Source of the DNA: JAFMDF01 sp965222705
Lineage (GTDB): Bacteria; Bacteroidota; Bacteroidia; Chitinophagales; Saprospiraceae
NCBI GenBank assembly: GCA_965222705.1
Contig: CBDCUO010000042.1
Span: 1 to 64,000 of the forward strand
Direction: 5' to 3'
DNA length: 64,000 bases
Under the pieces are notes generated by a model. It had not been told where the DNA came from and ran no database searches. It saw only the letters and a program-made list of their open reading frames with translations. Shown here in pieces: positions 19,072 through 26,949 of the stretch (position 1 is its first letter; every line of letters begins with the position of its first letter). The position numbers and the translations under genes are program-made.

Positions 19072-19079
19072 TAATTTTG
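19072..19079 (+). promoter_or_regulatory. Possible TAnnTTTG -7 element for the DoxX gene
   Basis: TAATTTTG lies 86 bases upstream of the start at 19166, implying a leader of about 80 bases. The -33 region is not convincing. Confidence 0.35.
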
Positions 19080-19165
19080 AATTTTATCAAAAAAAGAAAT
19101 AAACACTTACATTTAACATCTATATCAAACAAAATTTTTTTTATTAACTAAAAAATTTTCTCATT

Positions 19166-19525
19166 ATGAACGCAATTACTGGCTTAGGCAAATACCTTTT
19201 CGCCCTTCCATTTATTGGCTTTGGACTATTTCACTTTATGGGTGCAGATGCAATGGCGGGAATGGCACCAGGGGGAGTAGGTATGGTTTATTTTACAGGA
19301 GCGGCCCTCATTGCTGCGGGAATTAGCATGCTAATTGGAAAACTGGACAAATTGGCCGCTGTTTTATTAGCGGTGATGTTGCTCCTTTTTGCTTTTATCG
19401 TCCATGCGCCCAATGTGACACCTGAAAATATGGAAATGGGTAATATCTTAAAGAATGTGGCGCTGGCAGGTGGGGCATTGATGTATGCTCATTCTTTATC
19501 CAGAGATCACACAGCAATTGGGTAA
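19166..19525 (+). CDS. DoxX family membrane protein
   Basis: The protein has 119 residues and four predicted membrane helices ('YLFALPFIGFGLFHFMGADA', 'GMVYFTGAALIAAGISMLIG', 'LAAVLLAVMLLLFAFIVHAP', 'NVALAGGALMYAHSLS'). The GxGLFHF motif in helix 1 and overall size fit DoxX/SURF4-like proteins. These are small membrane proteins with suggested redox or quinone roles but no firm general function. A strong terminator follows directly. Confidence 0.85.
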   Translation: MNAITGLGKYLFALPFIGFGLFHFMGADAMAGMAPGGVGMVYFTGAALIAAGISMLIGKLDKLAAVLLAVMLLLFAFIVHAPNVTPENMEMGNILKNVALAGGALMYAHSLSRDHTAIG

Positions 19526-19536
19526 AGAAATAAGGG

Positions 19537-19572
19537 AAAATGCCTGTTTTTCTATCAAAAGACAGGCATTTT
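19537..19572. terminator. Bidirectional rho-independent terminator
   Basis: AAAATGCCTGT (19537-19547) pairs perfectly with ACAGGCATTTT (19562-19572), with a 14-base loop. A- and T-runs at both feet give a U-tract in either direction. It separates the convergent DoxX and Pycsar-effector-like genes and touches the stop codon of the latter. Confidence 0.85.
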
Positions 19573-20783
19573 TACAATAATAAAGCAATCAATAAAGTAA
19601 TAGCTGTAGCGACAAACCCTACCATAAAAATATTATAGGAAATAGAGAGGTAGCGATATTTTTTGTCTAAAACTTTCCCCAAATAATACAAATCTCTGGC
19701 CATGTTGCCATAGAGTAATTCTCCGTCCCTGAACACAGCGTCCAGGGCTTCTTCATATTGGTCCAAGTCTAGGTGGACAAAATTGCCGAAAAAAACGATG
19801 TTTTTCTGAATATGTACTTGATCTTTTACTTCTTTATTCAGGGTAGTCACTTTTGGTCGAGCGGACAAGATCGCAAACACCAAAGAGGTCAAGCCAGTAA
19901 TAAAAAAAATGATCACCGACATCAGAATCATTGGGTTGGTTTCCGTAATATTCTTGTAAGTCAATAAAGAGATAAGCACCGATAGTAAAATCGCATTGAC
20001 ACTAATCATAATGTTAGCTTTATTATCGGCAATGGCACTTAGATTGATGTGATTACGGTAGTTCGTCCTAAAAAAAGTCTGAATACCTCGATCGGGTATT
20101 CTATCGCCTATATTCTGAAAGATATTCTGATTCTCTTCTACAAAACTATTTCGTTTGCGCTTTCTTTTCTGGATCAGTTCCTTTAGGGCTAAGATATTTT
20201 TAGCTAAGGCGGGTTCAAAGTTTAATTTCCCATAGGGGGTATAAAACTTGGTGTTCAGCAAGTGCTGCAATTGAAGTTGCGTCCATTGATCTTTGGGTAG
20301 GCTTATTTTTTGAAATAATTCTTGTTCGAGGTGCCATAAAGCGGTCTTTTCCAAAAAGTCGGGGCCATACTTTAAAGCATAAACGGCATCGTGGAATAAT
20401 TCCTGCTCTAGGGTAACAGGAGTCTTTTTCGCTTCTATTAAGCGAATAAGGTCTTTGATTTTTTCTGTTTTGGCTAAAGAATACTCCTGAGATTGAAGAA
20501 ATCGCATTGCCTTTTCAAGGCTGCCCTCGGTGGGATTAGCATAATTGGATGCAAATCCGGTGGCGTAAAACCAACCTGCCAAAAGCGTTATCTCAAGCCC
20601 TTGTTCAGAGATCGAATGATCTGCTGCTATCTCCTCGATGTATTCCACTAATTTAGCTGCAAATCCGTAATTATGGTACAATAATCGAGTATTCGACTGG
20701 TCTTTGAACAAATCAAAAACCGCCATTTCAGCTTTTGCTAAAATTCCCCTAGGCAAGGCAAATTCTTTGGATTGAATGGTCAT
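19572..20783 (-). CDS. Pycsar-effector-like (DUF5706/PycTM) protein with degenerate HD domain
   Basis: The protein has 403 residues. Residues about 15-200 look like an HD-phosphohydrolase fold that has lost its metal site. His37 in 'YHNYGF' remains, but the HD pair is replaced by Tyr73-Ala74 in 'GWFYATGF', where active relatives have FHDTG. Residues about 235-403 match the Pycsar effector transmembrane region: 'FFRTNYRNHINLSAIADNKA' then 'NIMISVNAILLSVLISLL', with a second helix about 283-305 and a last one about 380-402. In known Pycsar systems such proteins respond to cCMP or cUMP and damage the membrane. No nucleotide cyclase gene is adjacent, so a defence role here is not shown. Confidence 0.75.
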   Translation of the reverse strand: MTIQSKEFALPRGILAKAEMAVFDLFKDQSNTRLLYHNYGFAAKLVEYIEEIAADHSISEQGLEITLLAGWFYATGFASNYANPTEGSLEKAMRFLQSQEYSLAKTEKIKDLIRLIEAKKTPVTLEQELFHDAVYALKYGPDFLEKTALWHLEQELFQKISLPKDQWTQLQLQHLLNTKFYTPYGKLNFEPALAKNILALKELIQKRKRKRNSFVEENQNIFQNIGDRIPDRGIQTFFRTNYRNHINLSAIADNKANIMISVNAILLSVLISLLTYKNITETNPMILMSVIIFFITGLTSLVFAILSARPKVTTLNKEVKDQVHIQKNIVFFGNFVHLDLDQYEEALDAVFRDGELLYGNMARDLYYLGKVLDKKYRYLSISYNIFMVGFVATAITLLIALLL

Positions 20784-21109
20784 TTATACGAATAGAATTA
20801 ACTTTATAAATGATACTTTTGAAACAGAACATCGTCTATAAAAATAGACTTTAACTTATATGTAGAAATTTCTTTTTTTTTCAAAAAGAGCTACGGATAA
20901 ATAGCTGTATATCCATTTGCTTTCATATATTACGCACAAATTACATTTAATGTCGGTTTTAATGCCAATTTTTTGGTATAAAATGGAATTTTTGTTGTTA
21001 GCATGCGATAAAAAATGTTTGTCCAAGTAATTTTTGGCTAAAAACCACCTTTTAAAAAAGCTATTTTATTTTCAAACGATAAGCAATTATCATCTAACTA
21101 ATTTTTTTT
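20784..21109. other. Divergent intergenic region
   Basis: About 325 very A+T-rich bases between divergent genes. It must contain both promoters, but no exact TAnnTTTG element is present on either strand at a suitable distance. I see no RNA gene or ORF. Confidence 0.45.
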
Positions 21110-21742
21110 ATGGCAAATTTAATAGATTTACTACAGAGTCAATTGACCGATGGATTGATTGGCCAGCTAAGTAATCAAATTGGCGCAAATAGGCAGCAAA
21201 CGCGCACTGCGGCGGATAGCATTCTCTCTACCTTGATCGGCGGCTTGGCAAAAAACGCAGCTAACCCGAAAGGGGCTGCTGCCCTCAACAATGCTTTAGA
21301 AAGAGATCACGACGGCAGTCTTTTAGATAATTTAAACGATCTAATTGAAGGACAAAATCAAAATAGAGTGCCTTCGACGATTAACCCACGAACTGCTAAT
21401 GGCGGGGGTATTCTCAAACACATTCTTGGTGGAAAGCAAGGCAGTGCCATTGACATGATTAGCCAGATAAGCGGCTTGAATTCCGGTAAAGCAGGTAATT
21501 TAATGGCAATATTGGCTCCCATTGTGATGGGCATGCTCGGAAAGCAAAAACGACAACAAAATCTGGATACGGGTGGGCTCGCCTCTATTTTGGCCAACGC
21601 AGCCGGCGCACAACGACAAAGCGGTGGACTGGTGACTAGTCTAATTTCCGGACTTTTGGATCAAGATGGCGATGGCAGTTCTGTAGATGATATGGCCAGG
21701 ATAGGCATGAATATTTTTAGCCAGATTTTTAGAAAAGGGTAG
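21110..21742 (+). CDS. DUF937 family protein
   Basis: The protein has 210 residues and no signal peptide. 'ANLIDLLQSQLTDGLIGQLS' followed by 'TAADSILSTLIGGLAKNAAN' and 'LLDNLNDLIEG' fits DUF937. The C-terminal half is Gly/Ala-rich and contains 'DQDGDGSSVDDMARIGMNIF', a calcium-loop-like DxDGDGSxxD sequence typical of these proteins. Function unknown. It is monocistronic and followed by the small structured repeat. Confidence 0.85.
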   Translation: MANLIDLLQSQLTDGLIGQLSNQIGANRQQTRTAADSILSTLIGGLAKNAANPKGAAALNNALERDHDGSLLDNLNDLIEGQNQNRVPSTINPRTANGGGILKHILGGKQGSAIDMISQISGLNSGKAGNLMAILAPIVMGMLGKQKRQQNLDTGGLASILANAAGAQRQSGGLVTSLISGLLDQDGDGSSVDDMARIGMNIFSQIFRKG

Positions 21743-21752
21743 TCAATCATAG

Positions 21753-21918
21753 GAGTCTGTCTAAATTTTCAGGACTGAGGGAAAGGGGGCATCCCAAGCG
21801 TCGGAGACAAAAACGCGGGTATACTAGCATTCTGCCGTTCCGCCTAAGCGGAATTAGCGAGGCAGAGAGAATAAAACTTGCCAATTGTAGTCAAATTAAT
21901 GGAGTTTTAGACAGGCTC
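21753..21918. repeat. Small non-coding element with terminal inverted repeats (MITE-like)
   Basis: GAGTCTGTCTAAA (21753-21765) and TTTAGACAGGCTC (21906-21918) are inverted repeats with one mismatch. The interior encodes nothing but holds a nested stem: TCTGCC (21831-21836) with GGCAGA (21861-21866), and inside it TTCCGC (21838-21843) with GCGGAA (21848-21853). Ends like GAGCCTGTCTAAAA are common among insertion sequences, so this may be a miniature element mobilised by an absent transposase. Confidence 0.5.
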
Positions 21919-21984
21919 TAATTGCGACTTTATGTTGTTCGAAGAGATGGTTTTTCAAACTAATTACTTTGTAATAAAAGTTTA

Positions 21985-22632
21985 TTAAACTTCTTTGAAG
22001 TTAGAATTAATAGCTAAGACCTTTTGATAATGGCGATTCATTTTAACTCTGACCGTATCAATGGTAAATTGCCATTTAATTTTAATATTATTTTTTTGAC
22101 GTTCATTGATAAGTGTTAAAACTCTTTTTTCGAGCAATTCTTGAGTTGGAATTCTATCATTCAAACATTGTCTTGCTAAAGCCGAAAACTCAATTTCAAT
22201 CATATTGAGCCAAGAAGCAGACTTTGGCGTATAGTTCCACTCAAATCGTTGGGCTAAAGCAAATGCTTCATCCGCAGGAAAATTCTCATAAAAGGAACTG
22301 TCGTTATGAGTATTAAGATTATCCTGAATCAACCGAATTTTCTTAGCCAGAGGAAAAGCAGCTGCTAGTTTTTTCATGAATAGAGCATACTCCTTTTTTG
22401 TTCTATATTCATAGACTTTGGCTACTCTTTTACCTGTCAGGGGTTCAATTGCAGCTAGTAAAGAACAGGAGCCATTTTTTTCATAAGCGTAGCCTTGTTT
22501 GGCAATTTTGCCTTTTTTCATTGGAATAGGCTCAATTTTATCTCCAATTAGAAAACAGGGTCGTTCATCAAAGCAAACAACTGGATAGCATGGGTCATAT
22601 GGTAGAGCATAAAGCCATAAAATACGTTCCAT
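21985..22632 (-). CDS. IS630 transposase, catalytic part (orfB), copy 1
   Basis: 215 codons from the first ATG, but the frame is open further upstream through 'LKPHLKCYWCIGTINAAFLA' to the A8 run shared with orfA. The DDE triad is visible as Asp in 'VVCFDERPCF', Asp in 'LIQDNLNTH' and Glu in 'LNMIEIEFSALARQ'. A -1 slip at 22700-22707 would fuse it to orfA to give about 379 residues, the usual size of an IS630 transposase. Confidence 0.88.
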   Translation of the reverse strand: MERILWLYALPYDPCYPVVCFDERPCFLIGDKIEPIPMKKGKIAKQGYAYEKNGSCSLLAAIEPLTGKRVAKVYEYRTKKEYALFMKKLAAAFPLAKKIRLIQDNLNTHNDSSFYENFPADEAFALAQRFEWNYTPKSASWLNMIEIEFSALARQCLNDRIPTQELLEKRVLTLINERQKNNIKIKWQFTIDTVRVKMNRHYQKVLAINSNFKEV

Positions 22633-22679
22633 GCGAGCTAGGAATGCCGCGTTGATAGTACCAATACACCAATAGCATT

Positions 22680-23123
22680 TTAAGTGAGGCTTAAGTTCAT
22701 TTTTTTTAAAATTAAACCTACCTGATTATGCGATATATGTTCGCAATAATTGAGTTCAATGATTTTATCAGATAATAATCTTAAAGTCCATCTTTTGCGA
22801 CCATCTGGTGGTTCAGAACAAGCTAGAGCAGTAATTTTTGCTTTTTGCAAAGCATCTATTTCCAAAGGACGACCACTTCGGGGTTTATCTTTTAAAAAGC
22901 TCAAACCTTCTGAATGATAATTTTGACACCAAGTGGATACCGTTTGTTGAACAACTCCTATTATGGTGGCTACCTCCTTAAAGGTTTTTCCGCGATGGAG
23001 TTCCAATAAACCCGTTGCTCGTTTAAAGAGTCTTGCTTTCAATGAACCTTTGGCTATCAGATTGGATAAATATTTATAATCTGAGTCGCTTAATTTTAAA
23101 TGTTGTTTTTGCATCTTTTCCAA
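22680..23123 (-). CDS. IS630 transposase, DNA-binding part (orfA), copy 1
   Basis: 147 residues with a helix-turn-helix pair (about 50-80: 'KTFKEVATIIGVVQQTVSTW') and the 'KDKPRSGRP' linker typical of IS630 N-termini. It ends ILKKMNLSLT right after an A8 run (plus-strand T 22700-22707). That run is a standard -1 slippery site leading into orfB. Confidence 0.88.
   Translation of the reverse strand: MEKMQKQHLKLSDSDYKYLSNLIAKGSLKARLFKRATGLLELHRGKTFKEVATIIGVVQQTVSTWCQNYHSEGLSFLKDKPRSGRPLEIDALQKAKITALACSEPPDGRKRWTLRLLSDKIIELNYCEHISHNQVGLILKKMNLSLT
22700..22707 (-). promoter_or_regulatory. Putative -1 frameshift site (A8) in copy 1
   Basis: Eight consecutive A on the coding strand sit at the orfA/orfB overlap. 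The zero frame stops 17 bases later, while the -1 frame continues into the DDE domain. The same A8 and flanks recur at 23908-23915 and 25100-25107. Confidence 0.75.
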
Positions 23124-23192
23124 TTTTTGGAAAATTATAAAAATTTAGAAAACTTTTATTACAAAGCACTAATACTTTGTAATAAAAGTTTA

Positions 23193-23840
23193 TTAAACTT
23201 CTTTGAAGTTAGAATTAATAGCTAAGACCTTTTGATAATGGCGATTCATTTTAACTCTGACCGTATCAATGGTAAATTGCCATTTAATTTTAATATTATT
23301 TTTTTGACGTTCATTGATAAGTGTTAAAACTCTTTTTTCGAGCAATTCTTGAGTTGGAATTCTATCATTCAAACATTGTCTTGCTAAAGCCGAAAACTCA
23401 ATTTCAATCATATTGAGCCAAGAAGCAGACTTTGGCGTATAGTTCCACTCAAATCGTTGGGCTAAAGCAAATGCTTCATCCGCAGGAAAATTCTCATAAA
23501 AGGAACTGTCGTTATGAGTATTAAGATTATCCTGAATCAACCGAATTTTCTTAGCCAGAGGAAAAGCAGCTGCTAGTTTTTTCATGAATAGAGCATACTC
23601 CTTTTTTGTTCTATATTCATAGACTTTGGCTACTCTTTTACCTGTCAGGGGTTCAATTGCAGCTAGTAAAGAACAGGAGCCATTTTTTTCATAAGCGTAG
23701 CCTTGTTTGGCAATTTTGCCTTTTTTCATTGGAATAGGCTCAATTTTATCTCCAATTAGAAAACAGGGTCGTTCATCAAAGCAAACAACTGGATAGCATG
23801 GGTCATATGGTAGAGCATAAAGCCATAAAATACGTTCCAT
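23193..23840 (-). CDS. IS630 transposase, catalytic part (orfB), copy 2
   Basis: Same 215-residue protein as copy 1, with the DDE residues intact. The A8 slip site for fusion to orfA is at 23908-23915. Confidence 0.88.
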   Translation of the reverse strand: MERILWLYALPYDPCYPVVCFDERPCFLIGDKIEPIPMKKGKIAKQGYAYEKNGSCSLLAAIEPLTGKRVAKVYEYRTKKEYALFMKKLAAAFPLAKKIRLIQDNLNTHNDSSFYENFPADEAFALAQRFEWNYTPKSASWLNMIEIEFSALARQCLNDRIPTQELLEKRVLTLINERQKNNIKIKWQFTIDTVRVKMNRHYQKVLAINSNFKEV

Positions 23841-23887
23841 GCGAGCTAGGAATGCCGCGTTGATAGTACCAATACACCAATAGCATT

Positions 23888-24331
23888 TTAAGTGAGGCTT
23901 AAGTTCATTTTTTTTAAAATTAAACCTACCTGATTATGCGATATATGTTCGCAATAATTGAGTTCAATGATTTTATCAGATAATAATCTTAAAGTCCATC
24001 TTTTGCGACCATCTGGTGGTTCAGAACAAGCTAGAGCAGTAATTTTTGCTTTTTGCAAAGCATCTATTTCCAAAGGACGACCACTTCGGGGTTTATCTTT
24101 TAAAAAGCTCAAACCTTCTGAATGATAATTTTGACACCAAGTGGATACCGTTTGTTGAACAACTCCTATTATGGTGGCTACCTCCTTAAAGGTTTTTCCG
24201 CGATGGAGTTCCAATAAACCCGTTGCTCGTTTAAAGAGTCTTGCTTTCAATGAACCTTTGGCTATCAGATTGGATAAATATTTATAATCTGAGTCGCTTA
24301 ATTTTAAATGTTGTTTTTGCATCTTTTCCAA
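23888..24331 (-). CDS. IS630 transposase, DNA-binding part (orfA), copy 2
   Basis: Same 147-residue helix-turn-helix protein as copy 1, ending after the A8 run at 23908-23915. Confidence 0.88.
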   Translation of the reverse strand: MEKMQKQHLKLSDSDYKYLSNLIAKGSLKARLFKRATGLLELHRGKTFKEVATIIGVVQQTVSTWCQNYHSEGLSFLKDKPRSGRPLEIDALQKAKITALACSEPPDGRKRWTLRLLSDKIIELNYCEHISHNQVGLILKKMNLSLT

Positions 24332-24399
24332 TTTTTGGAAAATTATAAAAATTTAGAAAACTTTTATTACAAAGCACTAATTACTTTGTAATTTAAGTT

Positions 24400-25032
24400 T
24401 CATAATATTTTAGGGTTGACGTTTTTATAATGTCGCTCCATTTTTAATCTGGCATTATTTAGTGAAAACTGCCAGTTGATTTTAATTTTTTTATCACTAC
24501 GTTCTTTGACAAGAGTTAATACTTTTTTTTCGAGCAATTCCTTGGTAGGAATTCTTTGATTTAAACATTGCCTAGCTAAAGCTGAAAATTCAATTTCTAT
24601 CATATTGAGCCAAGATGCAGATAGAGGCGTATAATAAAAATCAAATTTTTGAGTCAGCTCAAATGCTTTTTGTACACAAAAGTTTTCATAAAATGAACTG
24701 GCCTTATGTGTATTCAAATTATCTTGAACTGTTCTTAGTTTTATAGCATTGGGATATTGCTGTGCTACAAAATCCAAAAAGTCGGCATAATCTTTCTTTG
24801 TGCGACGATCATAAACTTTAGCTATTCTTTTGCCCGTCAAAGGTTCAATAGCTGCAAGTAAAGAACAGGAACCGTTTTTCTTATAAGCATAATGCTCTTT
24901 AGTGATTTTTCCTGACCTCATTGCTATTGGTTGTTTTGTATTCTCAATCAGGAAACAAGGGCGTTCATCAAAGCAAATAACTGGATATAGTGGATCATAC
25001 TCTAGGCTGTAAAGCCATAAAATTTGTTCCAT
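24400..25032 (-). CDS. IS630 transposase, catalytic part (orfB), copy 3
   Basis: 210 residues: Asp in 'VICFDERPCF', Asp in 'TVQDNLNTH' and Glu in 'LNMIEIEFSALARQ' form the DDE triad. The N-terminal part is probably supplied by -1 slippage from orfA at 25100-25107. Confidence 0.86.
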   Translation of the reverse strand: MEQILWLYSLEYDPLYPVICFDERPCFLIENTKQPIAMRSGKITKEHYAYKKNGSCSLLAAIEPLTGKRIAKVYDRRTKKDYADFLDFVAQQYPNAIKLRTVQDNLNTHKASSFYENFCVQKAFELTQKFDFYYTPLSASWLNMIEIEFSALARQCLNQRIPTKELLEKKVLTLVKERSDKKIKINWQFSLNNARLKMERHYKNVNPKIL

Positions 25033-25079
25033 CTGAGCTAGAAAACCAGCTGTTATTTTGCCGATACACCAGTAGCACT

Positions 25080-25514
25080 TTAAGTGAGGCTTAAGTTCAT
25101 TTTTTTTAAAATTAGACCTACTTGATTGTGGGAAATATGATCACAATACTCAAGTTCTACTAATTTATCGGCCAATAATCGAAGTGTCCATTTAGCATGC
25201 CCCTCTGGAGGTTCGCTACAAGCTAATGCAGTAACTTTAGCTTTCTGTAAAGCATCTATCTCTAATGGACGACCTGATCTTGGTTTATCTTCTAAAAAAT
25301 TTAAACCTTCAGATTTATATTTTTTAGCCCAGGTAGATGCTGTTTGGTAGCTAATTCCTAAGAGATCTGATACTTCCTGATAGGTTTGACCATTATGCAA
25401 AGCTTTCAAGCCTGTTGCTCGTTTGTATTCTCTTGATTTCAAAGAATCTTTCGAAAGTATTTCTTCTATTTTTTTAAGATCTGCTTTCTTTAATTTGACA
25501 TGTTGTTTTTTCAT
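25080..25514 (-). CDS. IS630 transposase, DNA-binding part (orfA), copy 3
   Basis: 144 residues, helix-turn-helix 'TYQEVSDLLGISYQTASTW' and 'EDKPRSGRP'. The C-terminus ILKKMNLSLT and the A8 run are the same as in copies 1 and 2 although the rest has diverged, which supports a functional frameshift site. Confidence 0.86.
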   Translation of the reverse strand: MKKQHVKLKKADLKKIEEILSKDSLKSREYKRATGLKALHNGQTYQEVSDLLGISYQTASTWAKKYKSEGLNFLEDKPRSGRPLEIDALQKAKVTALACSEPPEGHAKWTLRLLADKLVELEYCDHISHNQVGLILKKMNLSLT

Positions 25515-25576
25515 CTTCCGATCTTTTTTCGAAAAATACGAAACGTTAACTAATTTTTATTACAAAGTACTAATTA

Positions 25577-25594
25577 CTTTGTAAACTAAATTTC
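25577..25594 (-). repeat. Degenerate IS630 end, relic of a fourth element
   Basis: CTTTGTAAACTAAATTTC matches the left end of copy 3 at 15 of 18 positions and is preceded by the same CTAATTA spacer. No transposase follows. It marks the edge of a deleted or older element in the same orientation. Confidence 0.65.
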
Positions 25595-25919
25595 TTAATT
25601 TTTTGAACATGTCTTTTTCTCCAACTCTTCGTTGCGTACTCGCCTTGATAGCTACGGCTATGATCAGCCGACCCGTTCTTCAACATTTCGTTGATGCATT
25701 GATGATTGATCGCATTTTGGGTTCTGGTTTTGGAGTTGGTCTTTCCCTATAAATGCCTAATTCTATGAATGCTCAAATTGAACTAGAATATAGTCGTTTG
25801 AGTATGAGTTTAGGAGTTTCACAGGATTTAGGTATCAACAGTTTTAACCTGAATACTAAGTTGTTTTTTAACCATTCTTCAGAAAAGAGCTATTTTTGCA
25901 TTCAAATAAAAACCATTGA
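25595..25919. other. Region between the IS array and pyrD
   Basis: About 325 bases. A 144-base G+C-richer patch (25609-25752) is open on both strands: 47 codons from ATG on the plus strand, about 58 codons without start on the minus strand. A second plus-strand frame (25753-25992) overlaps the start of pyrD. Neither resembles a known protein. The patch may be a dispersed repeat or a relic of an element; the last 30 bases hold the pyrD promoter. Confidence 0.45.
25891..25898 (+). promoter_or_regulatory. TAnnTTTG -7 element for pyrD
   Basis: TATTTTTG ends 21 bases before the pyrD ATG. The upstream -33 region is not distinct. Confidence 0.45.
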
Positions 25920-26948
25920 ATGTACAAATTCTTCAAGCCTTTTTTATTTCTCCTTGCACCGGAAAGCGCGCATCGTTTTACTATTGTACTAGCTAGAATC
26001 GGTTTTGGAATACCGCTACTGGGGACCTTTCTAAAAAACTATTATACCATTACTCACAAAAGTCTTCGGAGGGATTTATTTGGGCTTCACTTTAAGAACC
26101 CGATTGGATTGGCGGCGGGCTTTGATAAAGATGGTAAATACATTCATTTAATGTCTAAATTGGGGTTTGGATTTGTTGAGATAGGAACGATTACACCTGA
26201 GCCACAAGTTGGCAATCCGCAGCCAAGGCTATTTCGGTTAAAAAAGGATCGAGCAATTATTAATCGGATGGGGTTTAATAATGAAGGAGTGGATGCGATA
26301 GTAAAAAGGTTGCAGAAGGGAAAACCTAAAGGCCTGATCATCGGAGGCAATATTGGAAAAAATAAAAGCACTCCGAATGAAAATGCCTCCAGCGATTATA
26401 TTTATGCCTTTGAGCAGTTATTTCCCTACGTGGATTATTTTGTGGTCAATGTGAGTTCGCCCAATACGCCGGGTCTGCGGGAATTGCAGGAGAAAGAGCC
26501 TTTGACCCAACTCCTTTCTTTGTTACAAAATTTGAATCGTCAAAAAGAAAAACCCCTACCTGTTTTTTTAAAAATTGCCCCCGATTTGACCAGCGCTCAA
26601 TTGGATGATATTATTGAAATAGTGGAGAAGACTAAAATGGCGGGCATCATCGCAACCAATACGACTATTGATCGAAGTGGATTGGAAGAAGAGGACGCAT
26701 CCATTAAAGCCATTGGTATGGGAGGTTTGAGTGGACAGCCCTTAAAAGATCGCTCTACGGAAGTAATTCGATATTTATACCAACGATCTAAAGGCAAAAT
26801 AAGCATCATTGGCGTGGGGGGCATTGCTTCTGCAGAAGATGTTAAGGAGAAATTGGATGCAGGTGCTTCTCTAGTGCAGATTTATACGGGGCTAATTTAT
26901 GAAGGGCCAGCTTTGATTCGAAAAATTAATAAAGCATTGATTGAGTAA
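25920..26948 (+). CDS. pyrD: Dihydroorotate dehydrogenase (quinone), class 2
   Basis: The protein has 342 residues. The N-terminal membrane-associating extension 'MYKFFKPFLFLLAPESAHRF' is the mark of class 2 enzymes that pass electrons to quinone. FMN and substrate sites are seen in 'NPIGLAAGFDKDGKYI', 'GFVEIGTITPEPQVGNPQPR', 'NRMGFNNEG' and 'GGNIGKNK'. The catalytic Ser lies in 'VVNVSSPNTPGLR', with 'ATNTTIDRSG' and 'IIGVGGIASAEDV' following. It oxidises dihydroorotate to orotate in pyrimidine synthesis at the inner membrane. It stands between the IS array and infB, convergent with infB with only one base between stops. Confidence 0.96.
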   Translation: MYKFFKPFLFLLAPESAHRFTIVLARIGFGIPLLGTFLKNYYTITHKSLRRDLFGLHFKNPIGLAAGFDKDGKYIHLMSKLGFGFVEIGTITPEPQVGNPQPRLFRLKKDRAIINRMGFNNEGVDAIVKRLQKGKPKGLIIGGNIGKNKSTPNENASSDYIYAFEQLFPYVDYFVVNVSSPNTPGLRELQEKEPLTQLLSLLQNLNRQKEKPLPVFLKIAPDLTSAQLDDIIEIVEKTKMAGIIATNTTIDRSGLEEEDASIKAIGMGGLSGQPLKDRSTEVIRYLYQRSKGKISIIGVGGIASAEDVKEKLDAGASLVQIYTGLIYEGPALIRKINKALIE

Positions 26949-26949
26949 G

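Larger units (their letters stand above)
21967..23166 (-). mobile_element. IS630-family element, copy 1
   Basis: Terminal inverted repeats CTTTGTAATAAAAGTTT (21967-21983) and its exact complement (23150-23166) bound a 1200-bp element with two overlapping transposase frames. TA lies directly outside the left end, as expected for the TA-targeting IS630 family. Copy 2 follows after 8 bases (CACTAATA). All sequence I compared between copies 1 and 2 is the same, with a 1208-base period. Confidence 0.9.
23175..24374 (-). mobile_element. IS630-family element, copy 2
   Basis: Same ends as copy 1 (CTTTGTAATAAAAGTTT at 23175, complement ending at 24374) and same 1200-bp length. Both protein frames have the same translations as copy 1. 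It is a head-to-tail direct repeat of copy 1, separated by 8 bases. Confidence 0.9.
24384..25567 (-). mobile_element. IS630-family element, divergent copy 3
   Basis: A related but distinct element in the same orientation. Its left end is CTTTGTAATTTAAGTTTC (24384) and its right end TTTTTATTACAAAG (to 25567), so the terminal match is shorter (CTTTGTAAT). TA follows the right end. It is separated from copy 2 by 9 bases (CACTAATTA). The proteins are clearly homologous to those of copies 1 and 2 but differ at many positions, so it is a different IS rather than a recent duplicate. Confidence 0.85.

Noticed and set aside
19166..21742. Possible Pycsar defence locus around the effector-like gene
   Set aside because: Neighbours are DoxX and DUF937 proteins; no cyclase found, so a two-gene defence system is not supported.
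25753..25992. 79-codon plus-strand ORF overlapping the pyrD start
   Set aside because: Overlaps pyrD, which has a well-supported start and promoter; no protein-like features.
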